From Brevundimonas sp. MYb52 (lineage in GTDB: Bacteria; Pseudomonadota; Alphaproteobacteria; Caulobacterales; Caulobacteraceae), in assembly GCF_002979535.1 (NCBI RefSeq), contig NZ_PCPB01000007.1, positions 1-64,000 of the forward strand: a stretch of 64,000 bases of DNA, written 5' to 3'. Of the stretch, positions 40,377 through 47,878 are shown piece after piece. A model generated the notes under the pieces. It ran no database searches. It was given only the letters and a program-made list of their open reading frames with translations, and was not told the DNA's origin. A program made the translations under genes and the position numbers. Within the stretch, counting starts at the first letter, position 1; every line of letters begins with the position of its first letter.

Positions 40377-41534
40377 TCAGGCGCCGAGCCAGCGTTGCAG
40401 AATCTCGGCCGTGTCCTGGCCGACTTTCAACGGAGCGGGGCGACGCACCGAGCCGGGCGTGGCCGACAGCTTGGGGAAGACGCCCTGCATCGCCACCTTG
40501 CCCAGCACCGGGTCCTCGACCTCGATGATGGCCTCGCGCGCCGCGAAATGCGGATCGGCCATCATGTCCTCGGCGTCAAAGACACGGCCCGCCGGCACGG
40601 CGTGTTCGATCATCAGGTCTTCCAGTTCCTGAACCGTCAGGGTCACGGTCCATTCGCCGACCAGGATGTCCAGCTCCGCCTGATGCTCGCCGCGCGCCAG
40701 ATGGGTGGCGTAGCGCGCATCGGTCGCCAGTTCGGGGCGGCCCATGGCGGTGCACAGACGGGCGAAGACCGCATCCTGATTGGCGCCGATCAGGTATTCG
40801 CCGTCCGAGCAGGGATAGACATTCGACGGCGCGATCTTGGGCAGGACCGATCCGGTGCGCGTGCGCTTGTGCCCGTTGACGGCGTATTCCGGGATCATGC
40901 TCTCCATGACCTGCAGCACGCTCTCGTACAGGGAGCTGTCGACCACCTGGCCCTGACCGGTGCGCTCGCGGTGTTGCAGCGCCGCCAGCGCGCCCATGCA
41001 GCCGTATGTCGCCGCCAGGGTGTCGCCGATGGACACGCCGACGCGCGACGGGGCGCGGTCCGGCTCGCCGACGATGCCGCGCCAGCCGCCCATGGCCTCG
41101 CCGATTCCGCCGAAGCCGGCGCGCGACGAATAGGGGCCGGTCTGGCCATAGCCCGACACCCGCACCACGATCAGACGCGGGTTGGCCTTCATCAGATCGG
41201 CGGGGGCCAGGCCCCACTTCTCCAGCGTCCCGGGGCGGAAGTTCTCGATCAGGATGTCGGCCTGGGCGATCAGGTCGCGCGCCGTCTGCTGGCCCTCGGC
41301 CGAGCGCAGGTCGACCGCGACGGAATACTTGTTGCGCGCGATGACCCGCCACCAGGTCGGCGTCTCGCCCTGACCCCAGTGGCGCATCGGATCGCCGACG
41401 CCGGGCGATTCCAGCTTGATCACCTCGGCGCCCATGTCGCCCAGCAACTGACCGCAGAAGGGGCCGGCGATCAGTTGGCCCATCTCGACGACCTTGAGCC
41501 CGTGCAGGGGGCCGTTCAGCGGTTGGCTGGTCAC
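40377..41534 (-). CDS. CaiB/BaiF-type CoA-transferase (family III)
   Basis: A 385-residue family III CoA-transferase. Motifs: VVEMGQLIAGPFCGQLLGDMGAEVIKLESP, LIENFRPGTLEKWGL, VRVSGYGQTGPYSSRAGFGGIGEAMGG, VGVSIGDTLAATYGCMGALAAL (Asp of IGDTL at the catalytic position) and ERTGQGQVVDSSLYE. It would move CoA from a donor such as succinyl-CoA to a carboxylic acid. I choose GTG 41534 with GGAG nine bases upstream; a TTG at 41549 is less likely. It diverges from the oxidoreductase/ligase operon over two operator sites. Confidence 0.9.
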   Translation of the reverse strand: MTSQPLNGPLHGLKVVEMGQLIAGPFCGQLLGDMGAEVIKLESPGVGDPMRHWGQGETPTWWRVIARNKYSVAVDLRSAEGQQTARDLIAQADILIENFRPGTLEKWGLAPADLMKANPRLIVVRVSGYGQTGPYSSRAGFGGIGEAMGGWRGIVGEPDRAPSRVGVSIGDTLAATYGCMGALAALQHRERTGQGQVVDSSLYESVLQVMESMIPEYAVNGHKRTRTGSVLPKIAPSNVYPCSDGEYLIGANQDAVFARLCTAMGRPELATDARYATHLARGEHQAELDILVGEWTVTLTVQELEDLMIEHAVPAGRVFDAEDMMADPHFAAREAIIEVEDPVLGKVAMQGVFPKLSATPGSVRRPAPLKVGQDTAEILQRWLGA

Positions 41535-41551
41535 GGACGCATTCTCCAAGA

Positions 41552-41568
41552 CGTCAATTTATCTTACA
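41552..41568. promoter_or_regulatory. Island operator site (CGTCAA-TTTAT-CTTACA)
   Basis: Same spacing as the other sites, three mismatches in the two half-sites. Eighteen bases upstream of the CoA-transferase start. Confidence 0.65.
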
Positions 41569-41620
41569 ATATCTGGCCGCGCCGTCTGCGAAAGTCAACG
41601 GCGCTGCAGGGGCTTGCGAT

Positions 41621-41637
41621 CGGCAAATAAATTGACA
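41621..41637. promoter_or_regulatory. Island operator site (CGGCAA-ATAAA-TTGACA)
   Basis: Perfect right half, two mismatches in the left. Fifty-seven bases before the oxidoreductase ATG, so this copy probably serves the plus-strand operon. Confidence 0.65.
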
Positions 41638-41693
41638 AAACTCTCGTTTCAACTTGCGAGAGATCGGCTTCAGCCGACGGATCGGGAAACGTC

Positions 41694-42311
41694 ATGCTGC
41701 TTCATATCGTGGCCAGCCCCAAGGGGGAAAGGTCAGCCTCGCGCTCGCTCGCGGATCGCTTCATCGCCACCTGGCGGGAGCAGAACCCAGACGTAGAGAT
41801 CGACACCCTGGCCCTGTTCGAGGAAGACCTGCCGCGCTTCGAGGCCGAGCACGCCTTTCGCAAGTTCGCACCCATCTTCGGCGAGGAAGTCTCGCCCGAG
41901 GCGGACGCCGCCTGGCGCATCGTCACCGACGCCGTGGCCCGTCTGGATCGCGCCGACCGCATCCTGCTGTCCTGCCCGATGTGGAACTACAGCATCCCCT
42001 GGGCTCTGAAGCTCTATCTCGACATCATCGTCCAGCCGCGCGTCACCTTCGGCTACAAAGCCGACGAGATGCGCCATGTCGGCCTGCTGCGAAACCGGCC
42101 GATGCAGATGATCCTGACGCGATCGTCGACGGTGGCGGGCGACTATGTCGATTTCCAACTGCCCTATCTGAAGCACATCTTCGAGACCATCGGCATCCGC
42201 GACATCCGCGCTCTGGTGGTTCCGGCCACGACCAAGCCCGGCGCCGAGGCCCGCGAAGCCTATGTCCGCAGCTTCGACGCCCAGGCGGACGCCGCGGCCA
42301 GAGCTTTCTGA
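41694..42311 (+). CDS. FMN-dependent NADH-quinone/azoreductase-like flavoprotein
   Basis: A 205-residue flavodoxin-like protein of the AzoR/NQO family: MLLHIVASPKGERSASRSLA (phosphate-binding loop), LLSCPMWNYSIPWALKLYLDIIV and an ITRSST-like turn (MILTRSSTVAGDYVDF). Enzymes of this family reduce quinones by two electrons at the expense of NAD(P)H, a useful role where catechol or hydroquinone intermediates are oxidised. First gene of a two-gene operon with an acyl-CoA ligase (eight-base gap). Confidence 0.85.
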   Translation: MLLHIVASPKGERSASRSLADRFIATWREQNPDVEIDTLALFEEDLPRFEAEHAFRKFAPIFGEEVSPEADAAWRIVTDAVARLDRADRILLSCPMWNYSIPWALKLYLDIIVQPRVTFGYKADEMRHVGLLRNRPMQMILTRSSTVAGDYVDFQLPYLKHIFETIGIRDIRALVVPATTKPGAEAREAYVRSFDAQADAAARAF

Positions 42312-42319
42312 GGACGATC

Positions 42320-43852
42320 ATGCATCCCAGTCATTTCGCCGCCGTCACCCCCGACAAGCCCGCCGTGATCATGGCGCGAACGGGCGACGTCACGACTTTC
42401 CGGCAGATGGACGAGGCCTCGAACCGCGCCGCTCACCTGCTGCGGTCGCTGGGGCTGAAGCCCGGCGACGCGGTGGCGGTCTGTCTGAGCAATACACCCG
42501 ACTATTTTGCCCTGGCCTGGGCGGCGCAGCGGTCGGGCCTGTATTTCGTCGCCTTGTCGTCCCGACTGACCCTGGCCGAGGTCGACTACATCGCCCGCGA
42601 TTGCGGGGCGCGGGTGCTGATTGCGGGCGCTGACCTGCCCAATACGCCGGACCTGGTGGCGGGCCTGTCCGACCTGATGCTGTTCACGCTGGGCGGCGTC
42701 GTTCCCGGCTATCGGGTGTGGGAGGACGAGGTCTCGACCCAGCCCGCCACCCGCATCGCCGACGAGGCGGCTGGCGGCGAGATGCTCTATTCCTCGGGCA
42801 CCACGGGGCGGCCCAAGGGCATCCGGCCGGAACTGCCCAAGGACGGCGACATCACCGCCATGCCCATGACCACCCTGGTGGCCAAGACCCGCTTCGGCGT
42901 GGACGAGGCCAGCGTCTATCTATGCCCGGCGCCCCTCTATCACGCCGCGCCGCTGCGCTGGTCGATGGGGGTGCAGCATCTGGGCGGCACGGTGGTGCTG
43001 ATGGACAGGTTCGATCCCGAACTGGCGCTGGGGGCCATCGACGCCCATTGCGTGACCCACAGCCAGTGGGTGCCGACCCACTTCATCCGTATGCTGAAAC
43101 TGCCCGAGGATGTCCGCGCCCGCTACGACGTCTCGACGCTGAAGCTGGCCATCCACGCCTCGGCGCCGTGCCCGGTGCCGGTCAAGCGGGCGATGATCGA
43201 CTGGTTCGGCCCGATCCTGATCGAGTACTACGCCGGGACCGAGGGCAACGGCATGACCATCATCAATTCGCAGGAGTGGTTGCAGAAGCCGGGATCGGTG
43301 GGCCGCGCCAACTTCTGCGTCGTCCACATCTGCGACGACGAGGGCCATGAGCTGCCGCCGGGCGAGGTGGGGAACATCTATTTCCAAGGCGATCACCCGT
43401 TCGAGTATCACAACGACCCCGAGAAGACGGCCACCGCCTATGACGCGCGCGGCTGGACCACCCTGGGGGACGTGGGGCGGCTGGACGAAGACGGCTATCT
43501 GTTCCTGACCGACCGCAAGAGCTTCATGATCATCTCGGGCGGGGTGAACATCTATCCGCAGGAGATCGAGAACCTGCTGATCCAGCATCCGAAGGTGGCC
43601 GACGCCGCTGTGATCGGCGCGCCCTGTCCCGAGATGGGCGAGCGGGTGGTGGCGGTGATCCAGCCCGCCGACTGGGCCGACGCCACGCCGGAGTTCGCCG
43701 CCGAGCTGTCGGCCTGGGCGCGCCAGTCGCTGTCGGGGATCAAGGCCCCCCGCCAGTTCGACTTCATGCCGGAACTGCCGCGCCACGACACGGGCAAGCT
43801 CTACAAGCGGCTGATCCGCGACGAATACTGGAGGGACGCCAGGGCAGCCTGA
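42320..43852 (+). CDS. Acyl-CoA synthetase (AMP-forming) 2
   Basis: A 510-residue adenylate-forming ligase: LYSSGTTGRPKGIRPE P-loop (about 155-170), EYYAGTEGNGMT, GWTTLGDVGRLDEDGYLFLTDRKSFMIISGGVNIYPQEIE, and the catalytic Lys in RHDTGKLYKRL. It resembles FadD3/FadD13- and LvaE-like synthetases that act on medium or bulky acids. Only about 34 percent alike to the ligase at 35.8 kb by eye, so the two probably activate different acids. ATG 42320 with GAGGACG. A bidirectional terminator follows. Confidence 0.92.
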   Translation: MHPSHFAAVTPDKPAVIMARTGDVTTFRQMDEASNRAAHLLRSLGLKPGDAVAVCLSNTPDYFALAWAAQRSGLYFVALSSRLTLAEVDYIARDCGARVLIAGADLPNTPDLVAGLSDLMLFTLGGVVPGYRVWEDEVSTQPATRIADEAAGGEMLYSSGTTGRPKGIRPELPKDGDITAMPMTTLVAKTRFGVDEASVYLCPAPLYHAAPLRWSMGVQHLGGTVVLMDRFDPELALGAIDAHCVTHSQWVPTHFIRMLKLPEDVRARYDVSTLKLAIHASAPCPVPVKRAMIDWFGPILIEYYAGTEGNGMTIINSQEWLQKPGSVGRANFCVVHICDDEGHELPPGEVGNIYFQGDHPFEYHNDPEKTATAYDARGWTTLGDVGRLDEDGYLFLTDRKSFMIISGGVNIYPQEIENLLIQHPKVADAAVIGAPCPEMGERVVAVIQPADWADATPEFAAELSAWARQSLSGIKAPRQFDFMPELPRHDTGKLYKRLIRDEYWRDARAA

Positions 43853-43880
43853 CGAGCGGCGTCCTCGCGAGGCCAAAAGA

Positions 43881-43913
43881 AAACCCCCGCCGGTCGAACC
43901 GGCGGGGGTTTTT
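43881..43913. terminator. Bidirectional terminator between ligase 2 and the MFS gene
   Basis: AAACCCCCGCCGGT pairs with ACCGGCGGGGGTTT around CGA, with A and T tracts on the two sides, between converging genes. Confidence 0.9.
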
Positions 43914-43934
43914 GCTGTCAGCGTCTGATCGGGA

Positions 43935-45287
43935 TCAGACGGCGTCTTGCGCTGCCAGGGCCTCGTTGCGGTCATTGTCCTGCACGGCGGCGATGATGGC
44001 CTTGCGCGTGGTCAACAGCAGGACGATGCCGATGCTCAGGGATACAGCCGTGACCAGGGCCAGGGCCTTGCCCAGGCTGGTCGGACCGTCGAACAGGTGC
44101 TCGCTGACGAAGCCGATGATCAGTGGGCCCAGACCCATGCCGGCCATGTTGGCGACCAGCAGGTAGATGGCGGTCATTCGGCCGCGCATGGTGGCCGGGG
44201 TCAGGATCTGCAGCGTGGCCGCCTGCAGGCCGCCGATGGTCGAGACCGTGGCCATGCCGACCGCCGCCAGGGCCAGGGCGGTGTTGGTGTCACTGACCAG
44301 ATAGGCGCCCATCATCAGCGGGAACTGAATGATGGCGGCGGCCAGGACGATGCGCACAGGGGCTTCGGCATGACCGCGCTTGGCCGCACGGTCGGACAGC
44401 AGGCCGCCGATGCCCAGGCCCACGGTGCCGAACAGGCCGATGATGACGCCGAAGGCCAGACCCAGATGGGCCGGGCTCATGCCGTGGGCTCGTGCGAAGT
44501 GGACGGGCGCCCACAGCATGGCGCCATAGGCGGCGATGACGATGATCGAATAGCCGATGACCACGCCGCCAAAGGCCGCCTTGTGGCGCATGGCCAGGGC
44601 CCACAGGGCGCTGAGCGGCGGGGCCTTGGCGGCGCCGCGCCGACGTGCAGCCTCGCGCACGGTCAGCAGCATGACGGCGGCCAGGGGCGCGCCCAGCAGG
44701 CCGACAGCTACGAAGGCCAGACGCCAACCGGTCAGTTCGCCCCAAGGCAGGGGGATCTGGGTCTTCATGGCCCAGGCGACCAGCACCCCGCCGAACAGCA
44801 TGGCCACGCCGCCGCCCAGCGACACGCCCATGTTGTAGAGGCTGACGGCGAAGCCGAGGCGCTTCTTCTCGAAGCGGTCGGCGATGGTGGAATAGGCGGC
44901 GGGCGACAGGGTGGCTTCACCGATGCCGACCATGGCGCGGGCGGCCAGCAGGGAGGCGAAGCCGCCGGCGAAACCGCTGGCTGCGGTCGCCGCGCTCCAG
45001 CCCAGGACGCCGAAGACCATCAGGTTGCGACGGTTGCTGCTGTCGGCCAGGGACCCGAAGGGAATGCCCATGATCGAATAGAGCAGGACGAAGCCGAAGC
45101 CGACCAGCAGGCCGACCTGCGTGTCGCCCAGGCCCAGTTCGGTGCGGATCGGCTCGATCATCAGGCTGATCAGCACGCGGTCCATGAAGGACAGCATGTA
45201 GGCGACCATCAGGACCAGAACGACATAGATGGCGTAGGCCGGGCGGGATCGCACGGCGTCGGCAGCAGTGGCGGCGGCTGAAGTCAT
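43935..45287 (-). CDS. MFS transporter
   Basis: A 450-residue major facilitator with 12 predicted helices. The loop 2-3 motif reads FGSLADSSNRRNLMVFGV and MVGIGEATLSPAAYS lies near helix 4, typical of the anion:cation/spinster-like group used for organic acids and aromatics. It is the last gene of a five-gene minus-strand operon (TonB receptor, monooxygenase, SMP-30, SnoaL-like, MFS), so it is likely the inner-membrane step of substrate uptake after the outer-membrane receptor. ATG 45287 with AGGAGA seven bases upstream. Confidence 0.9.
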   Translation of the reverse strand: MTSAAATAADAVRSRPAYAIYVVLVLMVAYMLSFMDRVLISLMIEPIRTELGLGDTQVGLLVGFGFVLLYSIMGIPFGSLADSSNRRNLMVFGVLGWSAATAASGFAGGFASLLAARAMVGIGEATLSPAAYSTIADRFEKKRLGFAVSLYNMGVSLGGGVAMLFGGVLVAWAMKTQIPLPWGELTGWRLAFVAVGLLGAPLAAVMLLTVREAARRRGAAKAPPLSALWALAMRHKAAFGGVVIGYSIIVIAAYGAMLWAPVHFARAHGMSPAHLGLAFGVIIGLFGTVGLGIGGLLSDRAAKRGHAEAPVRIVLAAAIIQFPLMMGAYLVSDTNTALALAAVGMATVSTIGGLQAATLQILTPATMRGRMTAIYLLVANMAGMGLGPLIIGFVSEHLFDGPTSLGKALALVTAVSLSIGIVLLLTTRKAIIAAVQDNDRNEALAAQDAV

Positions 45288-45333
45288 CCGCGGTCTCCTG
45301 TACTGTACTGAAGCGAAAGGGCGGAGGCGGGCA

Positions 45334-45738
45334 TCAGGCGCACGCCTTGATCTGGGCGTACCAGGCCGTAAGCGGCGCGGAGTCGAAGTACTCGTCAAGC
45401 CGGACGATCACGCCGTCCTGTACCTGACAAATCAGCGTGGCTGCCAATTCGAGCACCGGTCCCTTGACGTGGGTCGCCTTCAACAGGTGCTGCTGAACAT
45501 AGCCGCCTGGGAAGGTCTGGACCCGTCGGTTCTGGTAGTGGCGTTCCGAGGTCTTGCCGATGAAGCCGGACAGGACCTCGATGTTGGCGTCGCGATCGAC
45601 GCCGACGCCTGCGGTGTTGAGCCAGACCACGACGGCGGGATCGTAGCAGGCCTTCACCGTCTCGGTGTCACCGGCCTGGATGGCCTCGATGAAGCGGTCG
45701 GCGAGGGCGCGGATAGCCGTGTCAGCAGGGGCGGTCAT
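45334..45738 (-). CDS. SnoaL/NTF2-like protein
   Basis: A 134-residue small barrel-cone protein of the NTF2/SnoaL type (helices DTAIRALADRFIEAIQAGDTETVKACYDPAVVVWLN, then strands ending VIVRLDEYFDSAPLTAWY). Members are cyclases, isomerases (ketosteroid isomerase), dehydratases or accessory proteins; no Asp/Tyr set can be assigned securely. Its ATG overlaps the SMP-30 stop (ATGA). In this operon, between lactonase-like and transporter genes, isomerisation of a ring or lactone intermediate is a fair guess. Confidence 0.75.
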   Translation of the reverse strand: MTAPADTAIRALADRFIEAIQAGDTETVKACYDPAVVVWLNTAGVGVDRDANIEVLSGFIGKTSERHYQNRRVQTFPGGYVQQHLLKATHVKGPVLELAATLICQVQDGVIVRLDEYFDSAPLTAWYAQIKACA

Positions 45739-46649
45739 GCGTTGAAGGCCAGCTTCAGGCCGGGCTCGGCCCAGCGCGTCTTGAACAGGGTTCCGGTCGA
45801 GGAGCCGGTGATCCAGGCGTCCTTCATGTCGGCGCCGCCAAAGCAGATGTTGGTGGTGACGAAGTCGGGCACCGGAACGTGGTTGGCCTCGCCGGTCGGC
45901 GTCACCACGGTGATGCCGCCGTTGATGCCGGTCGCCACGCAGATGTCGCCGTTGGCCTGAACCCCCAGGCTGTCGAAGGGCAGGTAGTCGGCCAGGGTGA
46001 GGACGTGGCGGCCCGGCAGATAGGCGGCCGTGGCGGGTTCCAGAACGCCCGGCGCGCTGAGATCATAGGCCCACAGGCGGCAGGTCCAGGTCTCGGCGAC
46101 GTAGAGGGTCTTTTCATCCGGCGAGAGGCCGCAGCCGTTCGGCCACGAAATCCGGTCGCGCTGGCGCGAGATGAAGCTGCCGTCGGTCTTGGCGTAGTAG
46201 ATGGCGCCATAATCGCGGGTGGTCTCGTTCTCCTTGCCGAGATCGGTGAACCAGAAGCCGCCGTGGCTGTCGAAGACGATGTCGTTCGGCGCACTGAGTG
46301 GGCGTCCATCGCATTCGACATACAGGGTCTCGACGGCGCCGGTGGTCAGGTCGACCGCCTGGATCGACCCGCCAGCATAGTCGCTGGCCGCGCCGTGCGG
46401 GACTGTCAGGCCGCCGTCCAGATCGACCCAGCCCAGGCCGCCGTTGTTGCAGACATAGACGCGACCGTCCGGGCCGATGGCGGCGCCGTTGGGACCGCCG
46501 CCCAAGTGGGCGACGACGGTGATCTGACCGTCCGGAGAGACCCGGCTCAGGGTCTGGCGGCGGATCTCGACGACCAGCACCGAGCCATCGGCCATGGCGA
46601 TGGGGCCTTCGGGAAACTGCAGGCCGGTGGCGACGACTTCGAGCGACAT
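45735..46649 (-). CDS. SMP-30/gluconolactonase-family lactonase
   Basis: A 304-residue six-bladed beta-propeller: GLQFPEGPIAMADGSVLVVEI with the metal Glu, APNDIVFDSHGGFWFTDLG with the Asn, WPNGCGLSPDEKTLYVAET with the second Asn, and FDSLGVQANGDICVA with the Asp. These four residues bind the catalytic divalent ion of SMP-30 lactonases. No signal peptide, so cytoplasmic. It follows the second monooxygenase by 14 bases. Hydrolysis of a lactone to a 4- or 5-hydroxy acid would link it to the 4-hydroxyacyl-CoA kinase module at 26 kb (inference). Confidence 0.88.
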   Translation of the reverse strand: MSLEVVATGLQFPEGPIAMADGSVLVVEIRRQTLSRVSPDGQITVVAHLGGGPNGAAIGPDGRVYVCNNGGLGWVDLDGGLTVPHGAASDYAGGSIQAVDLTTGAVETLYVECDGRPLSAPNDIVFDSHGGFWFTDLGKENETTRDYGAIYYAKTDGSFISRQRDRISWPNGCGLSPDEKTLYVAETWTCRLWAYDLSAPGVLEPATAAYLPGRHVLTLADYLPFDSLGVQANGDICVATGINGGITVVTPTGEANHVPVPDFVTTNICFGGADMKDAWITGSSTGTLFKTRWAEPGLKLAFNA

Positions 46650-46663
46650 GAAAGACGTTCCGT

Positions 46664-47812
46664 TCAGACGATGGGGTGGTTGATCGGCAGGCCGAAGTGG
46701 CGGCGGCCGACCTGCTCGCGGGCGATGTCCCAGTCCCAGAAGGCGTGAGAGGTGACGGTCGCCAGGTCGCGCCAGAAGCGTTGCAGCGGCTGGTCGTGGT
46801 GGTAGTTGGACGAACCGGCGTTCGCCATCATGTTCTGCGACACCTCGCGGCCGGTGCGGGCCAGATAGCCGGCCGAGCCCTTTAGGCTGATGCGGTCGTC
46901 GGTGGTGAAGCCGGTCTGGACCAGGGCCTCGGTGCGGGCCACATGGGCGCGTCCCAGAATATCGACCGCCTGGGTTCCGACCTGCATTTCTCCCAGGACG
47001 ATGTGGGTGTGCTGCTGATCTTTGAACACGGCGCCCGAGAAGTTGCGCACGCGGCGATCCACGATGTCCTCAAAAGCTGACAGGGCTCCCTTCAGACCGC
47101 CGGTCAGGACCGGAACGATGGTGGCGTAGGCCATGGGGACCAGGGGGATGGCGTAGAGCGGATTGTCGTGCAGGGCCGTGCCCTCGGTCGCACCCTTTCT
47201 CAGGTCCACGCCGTCCAGCGACATGTGGTCGGGCACGAAGACGCCCTCGGCGACGATGTCGTTGGAGCCGGTGCCGGCCATGCCGCTGAAGCGCCAGGTG
47301 TCGTCCACGGTCACGTCGGACACGGGCATGACGAAGCTGCGCGGGGCCTTGTCGGGGGTCATGCCGGACACCATCACCCAGTCGGCGTGCATGACGCCGG
47401 ACCCCCAGGGGGCGCGGCCGGTGATGACCCATCCGCCCTCGGCGGGTTCGGCCTTCATGGTCGGCGCGGTCGCCGCCGGCAGCAGCACGAAGCCGCGCGC
47501 GCCGAACAGGGTTTCCTGCGCCTTGGGCGTCATCTTGGCGGCGTAGAGGTTGTGGCCGATGTAGAAGGACGCGATCCAGGCGGTCGAGATGCAGCCCTGG
47601 GCCAAGGTGTCGACGACCTCGAGCATGGTCTTCAGATCGGACTCGGCGCCGCCCCAGCGTTTGGGGACCAGCATCTGCAGGATGCCCGCGTCGATCAGGT
47701 CGTTGATGGTGTCATCGTGGGGGCGGCGCAGGGCCTCGGTCTCGGCGGCGCGGGCCTTGAGAACGGGCAGCAGCTCACGCGCCCGTCCGATCAGTTCGGC
47801 GGAGGTCGTCAT
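46664..47812 (-). CDS. HsaA-like flavin-dependent monooxygenase (2)
   Basis: A 382-residue relative of the oxygenase at 29.2 kb: VPKRWGGAESDLKTMLEVVDTLAQGCISTAWIASFYIGHN, RAPWGSGVMHADWVMVSGM, FSGMAGTGSNDIVAEGVFVP, and a C-terminal HAFWDWDIAREQVGRRHFGL. It needs reduced flavin from a separate reductase (candidate at 17.4 kb). Having two such oxygenases suggests two successive hydroxylations or two substrates. Second gene of the TonB-receptor operon, after a hairpin at 47843-47872. Confidence 0.87.
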   Translation of the reverse strand: MTTSAELIGRARELLPVLKARAAETEALRRPHDDTINDLIDAGILQMLVPKRWGGAESDLKTMLEVVDTLAQGCISTAWIASFYIGHNLYAAKMTPKAQETLFGARGFVLLPAATAPTMKAEPAEGGWVITGRAPWGSGVMHADWVMVSGMTPDKAPRSFVMPVSDVTVDDTWRFSGMAGTGSNDIVAEGVFVPDHMSLDGVDLRKGATEGTALHDNPLYAIPLVPMAYATIVPVLTGGLKGALSAFEDIVDRRVRNFSGAVFKDQQHTHIVLGEMQVGTQAVDILGRAHVARTEALVQTGFTTDDRISLKGSAGYLARTGREVSQNMMANAGSSNYHHDQPLQRFWRDLATVTSHAFWDWDIAREQVGRRHFGLPINHPIV

Positions 47813-47842
47813 GGGGAACTCGAAGTAGGGGGCGGACGAAGA

Positions 47843-47872
47843 AGAGGCCGGCCCTTTGCAGCACCGGCCTCT
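47843..47872 (-). terminator. Hairpin between TonB receptor and monooxygenase genes
   Basis: AGAGGCCGG pairs with CCGGCCTCT in the 66-base gap. On the minus strand it is followed by TCTTCTTCG, not a clean T tract, so partial termination or 3'-end protection of the receptor transcript is more likely than full stop. Confidence 0.45.
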
Positions 47873-47878
47873 GGATCG

